NCBI GenBank assembly: GCA_964607755.1
Contig: CAZSMC010000047.1
Span: forward strand, 1-32,187
DNA length: 32,187 bases
Origin: CAZSMC01 sp964607755
GTDB lineage: Bacteria > Zhuqueibacterota > Zhuqueibacteria > Residuimicrobiales > Krinioviventaceae
Direction: 5' to 3'
A program made the position numbers and the translations under genes. Shown piece after piece: positions 23,182-30,737 of this stretch. Each line of letters begins with the position of its first letter. Within the stretch, counting starts at the first letter, position 1. Under the pieces are notes generated by a model. The model saw nothing but the letters and a program-made list of their open reading frames with translations, was not told the DNA's origin and ran no database searches.

Positions 23182-24936
23182 ATGAAAAATGTCAATGTGA
23201 CAATAGATGGTTCCCAGATAAAAGTACCGGAAGACTCGACGATTATGCAAGCTGCAGAGCAATTGGGGATCAAGATTCCCAGGCTGTGTTATCATCCCGA
23301 TCTTTCCGTCGAAGGAGCCTGCCGTGTTTGTATTGTTCAGGTTGAGGGCGCTAATAAATACGTCACAGCCTGCGCGAACAACGTTTCCGAGGGCATGGTC
23401 ATTAAAACCTACTCTCCGGAAATCCGCCAGGCGCGCCGGGATATTGTAGAGTTAATTCTTGATAATCATCCCAGAGAATGCCAGCTTTGCGAACGCGACG
23501 GAAACTGCGAATTACAGAATTTGGCTTACCGGCTGGGCGTCCGGGAGCGGCTGTTCGAGGGCAAACGAAAACGGCACGAGCGTGAAGAATCCAGCCCTGC
23601 CGTTATCCGCGATGCGGAAAAGTGCATCCTCTGCCGCAGATGTGTACGCGTGTGTTCCGAGATCCAGGGGATTCACAACCTCAGTCAATTGCACCGTGGT
23701 TTTAATACGGTCGTGGCTCCTGCCTATGAAGGCCCCATGGACGAATCGGTTTGTATTGCCTGCGGCCAATGCATTAATGTGTGTCCGGTAGCTGCTTTTT
23801 TAGAAAAAGATTCAACCGATAAAGTTTGGAATGCATTATCGGATCCGAAAAAAAATATGGTCGTGCATATCGCTCCGGCCATACGCGCCGCTATGGGCGA
23901 AGGCTTTGGTTTACCCATCGGCACGCCTGTTGCCGGCAAAACCGTCACAGCTCTGCGGCGATTGGGATTTGAAGCTGTGTTCGATACGGATTTTGGCGCT
24001 GACCTGACAATTGTTGAAGAAGCGCACGAATTTGCCAATCGTTTGCAGAAAAATGAAAAGTTACCTTTGCTCACTTCTTGCTCTCCGGGGTGGATCAAGT
24101 TTATGGAACATTTTTATCCGGAGCTGATACCTTTCGCATCATCCTGCAAATCACCCATGCAAATGAATTCGACGTTGCTGAAAACATATTATGCGGAACA
24201 GAAAGGTATTGACTGGAAAGATATTTATGTAACGACGGTGATGCCTTGTGTAGCGAAAAAATTCGAGGCGGAACGGCCCGAGCATAGAACAGAAGAAGGT
24301 ATCCCTTACACTGACGCCGTGATCACCACGCGCGAACTTGTATGGATGATTAAAGCTTTTGGAATCGATTTCAACAACCTGCCGGACAGCGAATTCGATG
24401 ATCCGCTGGGTTTTTCTACCGGAGCGGGTGACTTGTTCGGAACCACAGGTGGTGTTATGGAAGCAGCTTTGCGAACGGCAGCAGATAAACTAACTGGCGG
24501 TTCACATAAAGAACTCAATTTCATCCAGGTTCGCAATGCGGAAGGCCTCAAAGAAGCCAGCATTAAAATCGGAGATAAAACGTTGAATGTTGCTGTGGCC
24601 AATGGTTTAAACAATGCCAAAACGATCCTGGACAAAATCAAGGAAGGCAAAAAGCAGTACCACATTGTCGAGTTGATGGCATGTCCCGGCGGATGTATCG
24701 GAGGCGGCGGCCAGCCCTATCCGACTGAAGGACATTATGTTCTTGACAAAGAAGTTCTTAAAAAGCGTGCCAAAACCTTGTACACCATTGATGAAGAGAA
24801 AAAAGTTCGCAAATCGCATGAAAATCCGTCTATAAAAAAATTATATAAAGATTTTCTCGGCGAACCGGGCAGTGATAAAGCCCGTCAGCTATTGCACACA
24901 ACGTACCGACCACGTCAACCGCGAGGAATCAAATGA
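23182..24936 (+). CDS. hydA: [FeFe]-hydrogenase catalytic subunit HydA
   Basis: A 584-aa catalytic subunit (numbering from ATG 23182). Order of domains: N-terminal [2Fe-2S] (C36, C47, C50, C64), a His-Cys 4Fe-4S motif (H96, C100, C103, C109), two 4Fe-4S sites (C148/151/154/158 and C191/194/197/201), then the H-cluster domain. L2 is MPCVAKKFE (C356) and L3 is MACPGGCIGGGGQP (C501, C505), both canonical. L1 reads TSCSPGW (C300-S301) where characterised enzymes have TSCCPGW. The C-terminal SHENPSIKKLY and LGEPGS match the small-subunit-like tail fused in monomeric HydA. Flanking hydB and hydC make this a trimeric NAD-linked, possibly bifurcating enzyme. The maturases HydE/F/G are not in the window. 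The stop overlaps hydC by 4 bases. Confidence 0.95.
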   Translation: MKNVNVTIDGSQIKVPEDSTIMQAAEQLGIKIPRLCYHPDLSVEGACRVCIVQVEGANKYVTACANNVSEGMVIKTYSPEIRQARRDIVELILDNHPRECQLCERDGNCELQNLAYRLGVRERLFEGKRKRHEREESSPAVIRDAEKCILCRRCVRVCSEIQGIHNLSQLHRGFNTVVAPAYEGPMDESVCIACGQCINVCPVAAFLEKDSTDKVWNALSDPKKNMVVHIAPAIRAAMGEGFGLPIGTPVAGKTVTALRRLGFEAVFDTDFGADLTIVEEAHEFANRLQKNEKLPLLTSCSPGWIKFMEHFYPELIPFASSCKSPMQMNSTLLKTYYAEQKGIDWKDIYVTTVMPCVAKKFEAERPEHRTEEGIPYTDAVITTRELVWMIKAFGIDFNNLPDSEFDDPLGFSTGAGDLFGTTGGVMEAALRTAADKLTGGSHKELNFIQVRNAEGLKEASIKIGDKTLNVAVANGLNNAKTILDKIKEGKKQYHIVELMACPGGCIGGGGQPYPTEGHYVLDKEVLKKRAKTLYTIDEEKKVRKSHENPSIKKLYKDFLGEPGSDKARQLLHTTYRPRQPRGIK

Positions 24937-25430
24937 ACGATAATATGATAGAAATAACAATGCCTCAAGATATTGTCGATTATATCGAGGAATGCAAAGA
25001 AAAACCGTATCCTGACAGTTATCTCATTGCTATTCTGCATAAAATTCAAAAAGAGTTTGGGTATCTTTCTACAGAAAATATGGATCAGGTCGCGCAGCTC
25101 TTGCAAGTCCCGACCTCCACAGTAAGCGGTGTGGCGACATTTTACCACTTTTTCCGCCTGCAGCCAAAAGGCACGTTCCATATTTCTGTTTGCATGGGAA
25201 CCGCCTGCTTTGTCAAAGGCGGGGAACAGGTGCTGGATTCATTCAAATATGAATTAGGTGTGGAAATGGGTGAAACGACGTCAGATCAACTGTTCACCCT
25301 TGAGAGCTCCAGGTGCCTGGGTGTCTGTTCACTTGCGCCAGTCGTGATGATTAATGGGAGAGTTTACAGCAAAGTGACACCGAATCGAGTTCCGGATATT
25401 TTAAACCGGTTAAAAGTCAGTAAAAAATGA
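24933..25430 (+). CDS. hydC: NuoE-like [2Fe-2S] subunit (HydC) of [FeFe]-hydrogenase
   Basis: A 165-aa NuoE/HydC-type thioredoxin-fold ferredoxin. A helical N-terminal part (YLIAILHKIQKEFGYLS, VSGVATFYHFF) precedes the [2Fe-2S] motif C87-x4-C92 (CMGTAC) and C128-x3-C132 (CLGVC). It passes electrons within the hydrogenase complex next to the FMN of HydB. Its ATG overlaps the hydA stop, and its stop overlaps the following methyltransferase gene, both by ATGA, so all are tightly coupled. The gene order hydB-hydA-hydC differs from the hydC-hydB-hydA order I know from Thermotoga. Confidence 0.94.
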   Translation: MNDNMIEITMPQDIVDYIEECKEKPYPDSYLIAILHKIQKEFGYLSTENMDQVAQLLQVPTSTVSGVATFYHFFRLQPKGTFHISVCMGTACFVKGGEQVLDSFKYELGVEMGETTSDQLFTLESSRCLGVCSLAPVVMINGRVYSKVTPNRVPDILNRLKVSKK

Positions 25431-26440
25431 ATTCACTCGAGCGAACACAAAGACGTCTGCAAGGTTTGTCAGTAGACCGGCCGCCGAATTTCGATATATT
25501 TATGACCTATGCTGCCCATTTTATCAATCAGCCCCTTTCTGCTTATTATCAGGATTACAAGGTGCTGTGCGATGCCAACTGTGCTGTTCTCGAGGCTTAT
25601 GATCTCGATATCGTCCAGGCTATTTCCGATCCCTACCGGGAAGCAGCGGATCTCGGTTTGTCTGTTGAGTTCCCGCACGATGCCATGCCGGTTGCCAAAG
25701 AACCGTTGCTAAAAGACCATGCTGATTTTCATAAACTGCGCCTGCTCAAACCGGAACAGGGCCGGCGAATGCACGATCGCTTGCAGGCTGTTCAGCTATT
25801 TCGTGATCGCGTCGGCGGTACAACCCCTGTTATGGGATGGGTGGAAGGTGCTCTGGCTGAAGCCGCTGACCTTCGGGGTGTCAGTCAACTTTTGATGGAT
25901 TTCTTTGAAAATCCCGAATGGGTGGCAGAACTTTTGCAATTTTGTGTAGAGATAGAAATCGAATTTGCCAGAGCGCAAGTTCTGGCCGGAGCGGATATCA
26001 TTGGCCTCGGAGATGCTGTGGCTTCACAGATTTCCCCGGACATGTACGAGCAATATGCCCTGCCATATGAAAAACGTATCTTTAAAGCCGTCCATGAATT
26101 TGGCGCTTTGGCTCGTCTGCACATTTGTGGTGATACCACGCTGATTTTACAACAAATGGCAGAAAGTGGCGCCGATATTGTCGACCTCGACTGGATGGTC
26201 GATTTTGCACAAGCGGCTGAACTGTATGAAAACAGCCCGGCATTATGTGGAAATTTCGATCCTGTGGACGTGATGCTTAATGGCACTCCGGAACGCGTGA
26301 AAAAAGCTGTCATTCACTGCGCAACAGTTGGCGGTTCGAAAAGTTTTAGCGGGGCCGGATGTGAAATTCCGGATAAAACACCACACGAAAATATTTTGGC
26401 TCAAACGCAAGCTTTAAAAGAATTTGCAATCGATAACTAA
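25427..26440 (+). CDS. UroD/MtaA-family corrinoid-dependent methyltransferase
   Basis: A 337-aa member of the uroporphyrinogen decarboxylase superfamily, of the methyltransferase type (MtaA, MtbA, CmuA) rather than HemE. The zinc ligands used by MtaA-like enzymes are in place: H232-x-C234 in LHICGD and C312 in GAGCEIP, the right spacing for a thiol-activating site. HemE proteins lack this pattern. MtaA-type enzymes move a methyl group between a methyl-corrinoid protein and a thiol, and CmuA-type enzymes load methyl groups onto a corrinoid. The next gene encodes exactly such a corrinoid protein. The actual substrate is unknown. Overlap with hydC (ATGA at 25427-25430) ties it to the hydrogenase operon; there is no obvious RBS of its own, so it probably depends on translational coupling. 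Confidence 0.85.
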   Translation: MNSLERTQRRLQGLSVDRPPNFDIFMTYAAHFINQPLSAYYQDYKVLCDANCAVLEAYDLDIVQAISDPYREAADLGLSVEFPHDAMPVAKEPLLKDHADFHKLRLLKPEQGRRMHDRLQAVQLFRDRVGGTTPVMGWVEGALAEAADLRGVSQLLMDFFENPEWVAELLQFCVEIEIEFARAQVLAGADIIGLGDAVASQISPDMYEQYALPYEKRIFKAVHEFGALARLHICGDTTLILQQMAESGADIVDLDWMVDFAQAAELYENSPALCGNFDPVDVMLNGTPERVKKAVIHCATVGGSKSFSGAGCEIPDKTPHENILAQTQALKEFAIDN

Positions 26441-26483
26441 TTTTATTGTACAAGTTATTTTCACTAAATGAAAAGGAAAAGAT

Positions 26484-27146
26484 ATGAGTGATGTTGTTGA
26501 GAAACTGGCAATCTGCGTTGAACGCGGCAAAGTGAACAAAACTTCGCCCTATCCTCCTGACTTTAAAGATCAGGACGGCGCTGACGAAATAGCTCGACAG
26601 GCTCTTGATAATGGTGTCAAGCCGGATCAAATTTTAGAGGGATGTATAATCGGCATGGACCGGATTGGTGAAAAATTCAGCCAAAACAAAGCGTTTGTGC
26701 CCGAACTTTTGATGGCTGCCAAAGCGATGAATGCTGCTATGGTTCACCTGAAACCTTATTTCCAATCCGGAGAAGTTAAACGTAAAGGATTGTTCGTCAT
26801 TGGAACCGTTGCCGGCGATTTGCACGATATCGGCAAAAATCTGGTTGCCATGGTGGTTGAAGGCGGCGGTTATGAAGTAATAGACCTTGGAACTGATGTG
26901 TCGACGGAACAGTTTCTCGATACTATTGCCGAACATCAAAAGTGTGTGGTGGGTCTTAGTGCGCTTTTGACCACGACCATGACCAATATGGAAGGAACGG
27001 TGAAAGCGATAAAGGAAAAATATCCTGATGTCAACGTCATTGTTGGCGGCGCTCCTTTAACCAAGGAATTTGCCAACAGAATCGGTGCTGATGCCTACTC
27101 TCCTGACCCTCAGGGCGCTATGGCGTTTTTAAACCAGAAATTATGA
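26484..27146 (+). CDS. cobalamin (corrinoid)-binding methyl carrier protein
   Basis: A 220-aa two-domain corrinoid protein like MtaC/MtbC or the cobalamin module of MetH. Residues 1-90 are the helical cap domain (ILEGCIIGMDRIGEKFSQN, FVPELLMAAKAMN). Residues 100-220 are the Rossmann-type B12 domain with the lower-ligand motif D112-x-H114-x2-G117 (GDLHDIGKN), then LSALLTTTM (S159) and VIVGGAP (G188-G189). H114 should coordinate cobalt. It carries a methyl group between the enzymes encoded on either side. AAGGAAAAGAT precedes the ATG. It lies 43 bases after the UroD-type gene and 98 before the homocysteine methyltransferase. Confidence 0.94.
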   Translation: MSDVVEKLAICVERGKVNKTSPYPPDFKDQDGADEIARQALDNGVKPDQILEGCIIGMDRIGEKFSQNKAFVPELLMAAKAMNAAMVHLKPYFQSGEVKRKGLFVIGTVAGDLHDIGKNLVAMVVEGGGYEVIDLGTDVSTEQFLDTIAEHQKCVVGLSALLTTTMTNMEGTVKAIKEKYPDVNVIVGGAPLTKEFANRIGADAYSPDPQGAMAFLNQKL

Positions 27147-27231
27147 TGGGAACTTTTTGCTTGCTGAAAAACATTGTTATACTTAAGGGTCACAGTGTGT
27201 TTTCTTATACGGCTTGAACGATTGAGATGAA

Positions 27232-27238
27232 AGAGGAG
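27232..27238 (+). promoter_or_regulatory. ribosome binding site that decides the homocysteine methyltransferase start
   Basis: AGAGGAG followed by six bases and ATG 27245. The upstream in-frame ATG at 27227 would place this site inside the coding region, so 27245 is the better start. Confidence 0.7.
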
Positions 27239-27244
27239 AAAAGA

Positions 27245-28129
27245 ATGACCTTTTTAGAACACATTAACTCTGGCGCTGTCCTGGTTTCCGATGGCGCATG
27301 GGGGACTTTTTTGCAGAACAAGGGTTTGAAAACCGGGGAATGCCCTGAATTGTGGAACGACTCCCATCCGGACGATATTGTTGACATTGGCCGCGCCTAT
27401 ATCGATGCCGGCGCGGACATTATTTTGACCAACAGTTTTGGCGGCAATGCCATCAAGTTAAAACACTACCAACTGGATGACCGGGCAGCCGAATTGAATG
27501 AAAAAGCGGCAGTTCTGGCCCGTCAGGCCGCAGGATCAGAAAAATATGTTCTCGGTTCTGTGGGCCCGACCGGTAAAATTTTAATGATGGGCGATGTTAG
27601 CGAAGACGAGTTGTATCAGGCCTTTGCCATACAGACTGCCGCTCTTGCAAAGGGCGGTGTCGATGCCATTTTAGTGGAAACCATGTCCGCACTTGACGAA
27701 GCAAATCTGGCCATCAAAGCGGCAAAGGAAAACACAGCCTTGCCGGTCATTTGTACGTTCACTTTTGAGCGCACCTCTGATAACACCTATCGAACTATGA
27801 TGGGTGTTTCACCGACTCAAATGGCAGAGGCCGTATTATCCGCTGGTGTTTCGGTTATCGGGACAAACTGCGGCAATGGCATGGCCCGGATGGTTGATAT
27901 TGTCAAAGAGCAACGCGCAGCAGCACCAGAAGTGTTGATTCTGGTGCACGCAAATGCCGGAAGTCCTGTTATCAAAGACGGCAAGACTGTATTCCCGGAA
28001 ACGCCGCATGAAACCGCTTCCTATGTAAACGCAGTCATTGATGCAGGTGCAACCATAGTAGGGGGGTGCTGCGGCACCACACCGGAACACATCACCGCCA
28101 TAGCTCAAGTGGTAAAAGAAAGACGGTAA
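27245..28129 (+). CDS. homocysteine S-methyltransferase domain protein (stand-alone MetH N-terminal module)
   Basis: A 294-aa barrel protein corresponding to the homocysteine-binding module of MetH/BHMT. The three zinc cysteines are C209 (GTNCGNG) and C275-C276 (GGCCGTTPEH), as in MetH. The N-terminal DGAWGTFLQ and LTNSFGGN are also typical. It would transfer methyl from the neighbouring methyl-corrinoid protein to homocysteine, giving methionine. MetH normally has four modules in one chain; here the pterin-binding module is absent, and the cobalamin and activation modules are separate genes on each side. An alternative is methylation of another thiol, but the zinc motif and the adjacent activation protein favour methionine. 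Confidence 0.9.
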   Translation: MTFLEHINSGAVLVSDGAWGTFLQNKGLKTGECPELWNDSHPDDIVDIGRAYIDAGADIILTNSFGGNAIKLKHYQLDDRAAELNEKAAVLARQAAGSEKYVLGSVGPTGKILMMGDVSEDELYQAFAIQTAALAKGGVDAILVETMSALDEANLAIKAAKENTALPVICTFTFERTSDNTYRTMMGVSPTQMAEAVLSAGVSVIGTNCGNGMARMVDIVKEQRAAAPEVLILVHANAGSPVIKDGKTVFPETPHETASYVNAVIDAGATIVGGCCGTTPEHITAIAQVVKERR

Positions 28130-28132
28130 AAT

Positions 28133-28852
28133 ATGCAGCGGGAACGAGTCGATAATAACAACGAGTTATATCAATACACGCTTTCTTTTTCAGAACTCGA
28201 TGTGGATCGCCGGAGAATTCATAAAGTTTTGGGTTATCCCGAAGGCGACCTTCCTGAAAACACTCAGGGAATGCTGGAAGATGTATTCAAGCAAGCCCCT
28301 GAGCTTTGTAACATTCGCGGAGGCGTCCGGTTTTTAGATAATATCGTTCAGCCGGATATGACAATTTTAAAAATTAACGGGACTAATCTTACCATAGGCA
28401 AAATAGTTGGCCGCCAGTTAAAAGGATCAGAATCGGTTGCAATTTTTATCTGTACTATAGGAGACGGCCTGGAAAAATGGTCCAAACAAATGATGAAAGA
28501 TGCGGATTTCCTTTCCAGCTATATTATTGATGCGGTCGCCTCTGCTACCGTAGAAGCGGCTGTTCATGTGATTCAAGAGGATATTCGAAAAGAATGTCAA
28601 AATCGCAATTTGCGAATCACCAATCGTTTTAGTCCGGGCTATTGTGACTGGCACGTTTCAGATCAGCAATATTTGTTTTCCTTTTTTCCGGATGGATTTT
28701 GTGATATTCATCTCAAGGAATCTTCCCTTATGGTGCCGATTAAATCGGTGAGTGGCATTGTCGGTATAGGGCATGATGTGGAAGAGTTGGACTATCCGTG
28801 TGAGTTTTGTGACAGGTGGGATTGTGTTTATCGGCGGACGGGGGAGTCTTAA
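28133..28852 (+). CDS. stand-alone MetH activation-domain protein (corrinoid reactivation)
   Basis: A 239-aa protein matching the C-terminal reactivation domain of B12-dependent methionine synthase, which binds SAM and remethylates oxidised cob(II)alamin. The signature RFSPGYCDWHVSDQ (165-178) corresponds to the SAM-binding RxxxGY stretch, and VSGIVGIGH fits the domain end. Residues 223-231 form a Cys cluster (C223, C226, C231: PCEFCDRWDC, then VYRR) that full-length MetH lacks and that could bind metal or an Fe-S cluster. It starts three bases after the homocysteine methyltransferase stop, so the two are coupled. It likely keeps the corrinoid protein of this operon active. Its electron donor is not identified. 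Confidence 0.88.
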   Translation: MQRERVDNNNELYQYTLSFSELDVDRRRIHKVLGYPEGDLPENTQGMLEDVFKQAPELCNIRGGVRFLDNIVQPDMTILKINGTNLTIGKIVGRQLKGSESVAIFICTIGDGLEKWSKQMMKDADFLSSYIIDAVASATVEAAVHVIQEDIRKECQNRNLRITNRFSPGYCDWHVSDQQYLFSFFPDGFCDIHLKESSLMVPIKSVSGIVGIGHDVEELDYPCEFCDRWDCVYRRTGES

Positions 28853-28886
28853 TTTATTTTAAAAATCATGGGGAATTTTTTATCAT

Positions 28887-29069
28887 TTACTCTAAAATTC
28901 CAAGATATTTTTTAATATGTTTTGCAAGTGCTTCATCTATCTCTGTGTGCCGAGGAACAGGTTGTTTCTGCCCGGTGTGAGGATTAATATAAATATCATG
29001 TCTTGACCCGGATCGTGATAATCTGCATCCATGTTTTCTGAGTATTTTGATAAGATGCTTTCGTTTCAT
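28887..29069 (-). CDS. hicA: HicA-family toxin (mRNA interferase)
   Basis: A 60-aa HicA/YcfA-type protein with the double-stranded-RNA-binding-like fold. The pattern HGCRLSRSGSRHDIYINP contains the catalytic His (H24) after Gly-Ser, and VPRHTEIDEALAKHIKKYLGI is the usual end. HicA toxins cut mRNA and are neutralised by HicB. Its start overlaps the hicB stop by 4 bases (29066-29069). Here antitoxin precedes toxin, the reverse of the E. coli order but common elsewhere. Confidence 0.88.
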   Translation of the reverse strand: MKRKHLIKILRKHGCRLSRSGSRHDIYINPHTGQKQPVPRHTEIDEALAKHIKKYLGILE

Positions 29070-29257
29070 ACTGCGATCGCTTTTACATGATAATCGTCTG
29101 GTACATCTTCCATGATCATCATGTTATAAGCATCTTTGAGATTTTCTTCCAGTTCTGAAAGGGTCTCACCTTGTGTCATAATTTCTGGATACTCTTTTAA
29201 TTTCCCCAGCCAAAATTTATCACTTTTCCAATAAATCATTGTTAATTCTTTATTCAT
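29066..29257 (-). CDS. hicB: HicB-family antitoxin
   Basis: A 63-aa HicB-type partner: a short beta-rich partial RNase H-like fold (MIYWKSDKFWLGKLKEYPEIMTQGETLSELEENLKDAYNMM), the pattern of small HicB proteins. It lacks a C-terminal DNA-binding helix-turn-helix or ribbon-helix-helix, so it may not autoregulate by itself. A strong Shine-Dalgarno, AGGAGGT (complement of 29263-29269), lies five bases before the ATG. Confidence 0.85.
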   Translation of the reverse strand: MNKELTMIYWKSDKFWLGKLKEYPEIMTQGETLSELEENLKDAYNMMIMEDVPDDYHVKAIAV

Positions 29258-29280
29258 TTGAGACCTCCTCTATTTTTCAA

Positions 29281-29309
29281 AAGATAAAACACTGTACACA
29301 AAAAATCAA
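29281..29309 (-). promoter_or_regulatory. candidate promoter of hicBA
   Basis: On the minus strand, TTGATT (29304-29309), a 17-base spacer and TATCTT (29281-29286), 24 bases before the hicB start. A TGTACA palindrome (29293-29298) lies inside the spacer and could be an operator. Confidence 0.45.
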
Positions 29310-29416
29310 CTCTATTAAAGTTGGAAAAGTGAAAAAAGATTCGACAGGAAGCAGTACTTGTTTTTAATAATGAAAAACAGCTAAAACTTATAAACATAGT
29401 TCAATTCGATACAACA

Positions 29417-29443
29417 AAAAAGCGGGATTACATCCCGCTTTTT
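29417..29443 (-). terminator. intrinsic terminator of metK-ahcY
   Basis: AGCGGGAT (29421-29428), loop TAC, ATCCCGCT (29432-29439), extended by A4/T4 pairs to a 12-bp stem. On the minus strand the stem is followed by a run of T. It begins 3 bases past the ahcY stop. The A and T tracts on both sides could also make it work for rightward transcription. Confidence 0.88.
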
Positions 29444-29446
29444 ATT

Positions 29447-30706
29447 CTACGTCCCCATCGTCCACGATGACAGGTATTCTTTTTGCTCCTCCGTCAACTC
29501 GTCGATCTCTATATTCATGCTTTTGAGTTTCAGTCGCGAAACCCAGTCTTCAATTTCAACTGGAACATTGTGAACCCGAACATCGAGTTTACCTTCGCTT
29601 TCCACAACCCATTCTGTGGCCAGCGCCTGGGTGGCAAAACTCATATCCATGACCGATGCCGGGTGGCCTTCTGCCGCGGCCAGGTTGATGAGCCGGCCTT
29701 CTGCCAGCAGATTGACTTTGTTGCCGGTCGGGAGGGTGTACTGATCAACAAATTGGCGCACTTTTTTCGGACCATCTACTGCCAGGCTTTTCAGCCCTTC
29801 AATATCGATTTCAACGTTAAAGTGACCGGAATTGGCAATGATGGCACCGTTTTTCATCACTTCCATGTGCTCCGGGCGAATGACACTGATGTCACCGGTT
29901 AGTGTGCAAAACAAGTCACCGATCTTGGCAGCTTCCATCATCGGCATCACTCGAAAGCCGTCCATGGCTGCCTCCAGGGCACGAATAGGATCGACTTCAG
30001 TGACAATGACATTGGCTCCCATGCCCCGGCTGCGCATGGCAAATCCCCGGCCGCACCAGCCGTATCCGACAACCACCACGTTTTTGCCGGCAAGAAGAAT
30101 ATCGGTTGCACGGATAATGCCGTCTACTGTTGATTGGCCGGTTCCGTAACGGTTGTCGAACAGATTTTTCGTCATCGCATCATTAACCGAAATCACCGGA
30201 AATTTGAGCGCGCCGTCCTTGGCCATGGCGCGCAACCGGATGACACCTGTTGTGGTTTCTTCCATGCTGCCGATGACATTGGGTACCATCTCGGGATAAT
30301 CGCTATGAATGTTAGAGACCAGATCAGCGCCGTCATCCATGGTCACGGCTGGCTGATGTTTGATAGCAGCGCGAATGTGCGAATAATAGGTGTCGTGGTC
30401 TTCACCTTTGATGGCAAACACGGGAATGCCGAAATCCTTGACTAACGATGCCGCGACATCGTCCTGGGTGGATAAGGGATTTGAGGCGCAGAGCACAATA
30501 TCCGCTCCGCCTGCTTTTAGAGTGCGCACCAGATTTGCCGTTTCAGCCGTCACATGTAAACAGGCTGACATTTTTCGGCCCTTTAACGGTTTTTCTTTTG
30601 CAAAACGTTGCCGCACTAAATTCAATACAGGCATATCATTGTCAGCCCATTCAATGCGGACGTGGCCATCCTCGGCCAGGTTTATGTCTTTAATATCGTA
30701 GTTCAC
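29447..30706 (-). CDS. ahcY: adenosylhomocysteinase (SAH hydrolase)
   Basis: Splits S-adenosylhomocysteine reversibly into adenosine and homocysteine, using tightly bound NAD. At 419 aa it is the shorter bacterial/archaeal type without the extra C-terminal Lys-Tyr tail. Active-site residues are visible: H51 (CLHVTAET), D125 (MDDGAD), E150 (EETTTGV), and K180 with D184-N185 (MTKNLFDNRYG). The NAD motif is GYGWCGRG (214-221), followed by VIVTEVDPIRALEA. The C-terminal NLAAAEGHPASVMDMSF is canonical. It lies 31 bases after metK in the same operon and regenerates homocysteine for the methyltransferase genes across the hicBA pair. Confidence 0.96.
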   Translation of the reverse strand: MNYDIKDINLAEDGHVRIEWADNDMPVLNLVRQRFAKEKPLKGRKMSACLHVTAETANLVRTLKAGGADIVLCASNPLSTQDDVAASLVKDFGIPVFAIKGEDHDTYYSHIRAAIKHQPAVTMDDGADLVSNIHSDYPEMVPNVIGSMEETTTGVIRLRAMAKDGALKFPVISVNDAMTKNLFDNRYGTGQSTVDGIIRATDILLAGKNVVVVGYGWCGRGFAMRSRGMGANVIVTEVDPIRALEAAMDGFRVMPMMEAAKIGDLFCTLTGDISVIRPEHMEVMKNGAIIANSGHFNVEIDIEGLKSLAVDGPKKVRQFVDQYTLPTGNKVNLLAEGRLINLAAAEGHPASVMDMSFATQALATEWVVESEGKLDVRVHNVPVEIEDWVSRLKLKSMNIEIDELTEEQKEYLSSWTMGT

Positions 30707-30737
30707 ATATCCTCCATGTATTCATATTTTCATGATC

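Noticed and set aside
25427..26440. HemE (uroporphyrinogen decarboxylase) assignment
   Set aside because: The His-x-Cys and distal Cys zinc site and the adjacent corrinoid gene mark a methyltransferase of the same superfamily.
29483..30701. Several 80-139-aa frames opposite ahcY
   Set aside because: Antisense shadows of a well-conserved enzyme; no RBS or domain.
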